This document shows positions 6,583 through 7,145 of a DNA stretch of 7,145 bases, piece after piece. The stretch comes from Tychonema litorale BBK16 (lineage in GTDB: Bacteria > Cyanobacteriota > Cyanobacteriia > Cyanobacteriales > Microcoleaceae), in assembly GCF_021648855.1 (NCBI RefSeq), contig NZ_JAKJHX010000059.1, positions 23,598 through 30,742 on the forward strand, given 5' to 3'. Below the pieces are notes generated by a model. That model ran no database searches and was not told where the DNA came from. It saw only the letters and a list, made by a program, of their open reading frames with translations. The position numbers were made by a program, and so were the translations under genes. The stretch's first letter is position 1. Each line of letters starts with the position of its first letter.

Positions 6583-6714
6583 GTCTAGATCCCCCCTAAC
6601 CCCCCTTAATAAGGGGGGGACAAGAGCGTTCTCTCAAAGTCCCCCTTCTTAAGGGGGGACAAGAGCATTCTCTCAAAGTCCCCCTTCTTAAGGGGGATTT
6701 AGGGGGATCTAGAC
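6583..6714. repeat. 132-bp nested palindromic element with C5/G5 hairpins
   Basis: The ends GTCTAGATCCCCC (6583-6595) and GGGGGATCTAGAC (6702-6714) are a perfect 13-base inverted pair, extending to TAA/TTA with one extra C on the left. Inside are three hairpins: C6TT-AAT-AAG6 (6600-6618), CCCCCTT-CTT-AAGGGGG (6641-6657) and the same again (6680-6696). Short AGAG-N4-CTCT stems lie between them. C5TT...AAG5 repeats followed by GATTTAGGGGGATC are, from memory, a widespread cyanobacterial intergenic repeat. The element could be a MITE-like insertion, although I see no obvious target duplication, or a strong RNA structure at the 3' end of the gltB message. Confidence 0.85.
6614..6691. repeat. Two-copy 39-bp tandem repeat inside the palindromic element
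   Basis: Units 6614-6652 and 6653-6691 are each 39 bases and differ at one position (G at 6628, A at 6667). Each runs from G6ACAAGAGC through TTCTCTCAAAG to CCCCCTTCTTAA, so one hairpin plus spacer has been duplicated recently. The left copy of the C/G hairpin at 6600-6618, with TTAATAA in its centre, is a more diverged relative. Confidence 0.9.
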
Positions 6715-6811
6715 TTTGCCTAAAAGCGACATTTATTGTGGATTTCAGTCTTAAATTATCACCAATGAGATCTGTCTGGGAACGAGTAACGAGCATGAAA
6801 GTAGGTAAAAT

Positions 6812-7135
6812 ATGAGTGCAGCAATATTAACGACAAAACAATACGTTGAAGAACAAGATGGTTGCTACCGCATCATTGGAAAGCGCGTTTCTTTAGATTC
6901 AATTGTCTATGCTTTCCTGGCGGGACAATCCCCAGAAAGTATCGTTCAATCATTCCCTGTACTGACACTAGAAGAAATTTATGGCGGAATTTCCTTCTAT
7001 CTTGCTAACCGCACAGCCATTAATGCTTATTTATTCGAGGGAGAACAACTATTTGAAACCTTGAGACAGCAAGCAAGGGAAAATAACGAGTTACTTTATC
7101 AAAAACTATACACCGATCGCACCAGCCAGTTATGA
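6812..7135 (+). CDS. DUF433 family antitoxin-like protein, second module
   Basis: The 107-residue product belongs to DUF433 (PF04255/COG2442), in a subgroup different from the 1214-1561 protein. The core runs from YVEEQDG (11-17) through IIGKRVSLDSIVYAFLAGQS (21-40) to PESIVQSFPVLTLEEIYGGI and FYLANRTAINAYL (62-74), followed by a charged C-terminal helix. This is the helix-turn-helix-like part thought to bind DNA and the partner toxin in such pairs. The ATG has only a weak AGG six bases upstream, and no clear promoter is visible in 6715-6811. Its TGA (7133-7135) overlaps the ATG of the next gene as ATGA, so the two are translationally coupled. The gene is complete, with no sign of decay, unlike the module upstream of gltB. 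The antitoxin role is inferred from the family. Confidence 0.88.
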   Translation: MSAAILTTKQYVEEQDGCYRIIGKRVSLDSIVYAFLAGQSPESIVQSFPVLTLEEIYGGISFYLANRTAINAYLFEGEQLFETLRQQARENNELLYQKLYTDRTSQL

Positions 7136-7145
7136 AAATTCGCTT
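7132..7145 (+). CDS. Start of probable DUF5615 toxin partner (cut by window end)
   Basis: ATG at 7132 overlaps the DUF433 stop by the ATGA arrangement and reads MKIR before the window ends. Many DUF5615 PIN-like proteins that follow this DUF433 subgroup begin MKIRFQADADL (from memory), and the operon position is that of the toxin. Only four full codons are visible, so the identity rests mostly on context. Confidence 0.5.

Noticed and set aside
6614..6691. Possible minimal CRISPR array
   Set aside because: There are just two directly abutting 39-base units with no unique spacer between them, and no cas genes nearby.
6596..6796. A minus-strand frame with repeated SPLRRGTLRE/CPPL peptides
   Set aside because: The peptide repeats come directly from the 39-base DNA repeats and C5/G5 hairpins; this is a translation of a non-coding element.

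Overview
The window comes from a cyanobacterium, probably a filamentous Oscillatoriales/Microcoleus-type genome. The evidence is frequent GCGATCGC (HIP1) octamers and CGATCG cores (GCGATCGC at 3789-3796, 6336-6343 and 6438-6445), heptanucleotide arrays of the CCCAATG type, hairpin repeats with TTGTGG and GCCCGCCC blocks, and C5/G5 hairpin repeats downstream of the main gene. The genus is inferred from these repeat styles, not demonstrated.

Layout. Positions 1-116 are tandem heptamers ending two bases before the stop codon of a minus-strand gene (117-539) for a stand-alone cupin of the type II phosphomannose isomerase family. Its long upstream region (540-864) holds a near-consensus CRP-type palindrome, a direct/inverted repeat and a dispersed hairpin repeat. 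From 865 to 1833 is a minus-strand cluster of DUF433/DUF5615 toxin-antitoxin-like genes in mixed repair: an intact DUF433 gene (1214-1561), a DUF5615 PIN-like gene cut short at 62 codons (1210 down to 1022) and joined to the 3' end of an unrecognised reading frame (to 865), a 34-codon DUF433 fossil (1638-1742), and a short unexplained frame (1726-1833).

The centre (1941-6527, plus strand) is one large intact gene, gltB, for the 1528-residue large subunit of glutamate synthase. It has the catalytic Cys22 behind a 21-residue propeptide, the 3Fe-4S cysteines and the C-terminal beta-helix. Its FMN domain lacks the long ferredoxin-specific loop, so it looks like the NAD(P)H-type alpha subunit. No gltD (beta subunit) lies in the window.

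Downstream are a weak terminator candidate and a 132-bp nested palindromic element (6583-6714) with 13-bp perfect inverted ends and two 39-bp tandem units. Then comes a second DUF433/DUF5615 module on the plus strand: a complete 107-residue DUF433 gene (6812-7135) whose stop overlaps the start of a gene cut by the window edge (7132-7145).

How it fits together: gltB is a core nitrogen-assimilation gene (GOGAT arm of the GS-GOGAT cycle) embedded between accessory DNA. The two TA-like modules, one decaying and one apparently intact, and the several repeat families suggest both flanks are turnover zones. The cupin gene appears independent, presumably serving mannose/GDP-mannose sugar metabolism. 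I found no clearly novel system. The most unusual part is the pile-up of three DUF433 sequences, with fossils, around gltB.
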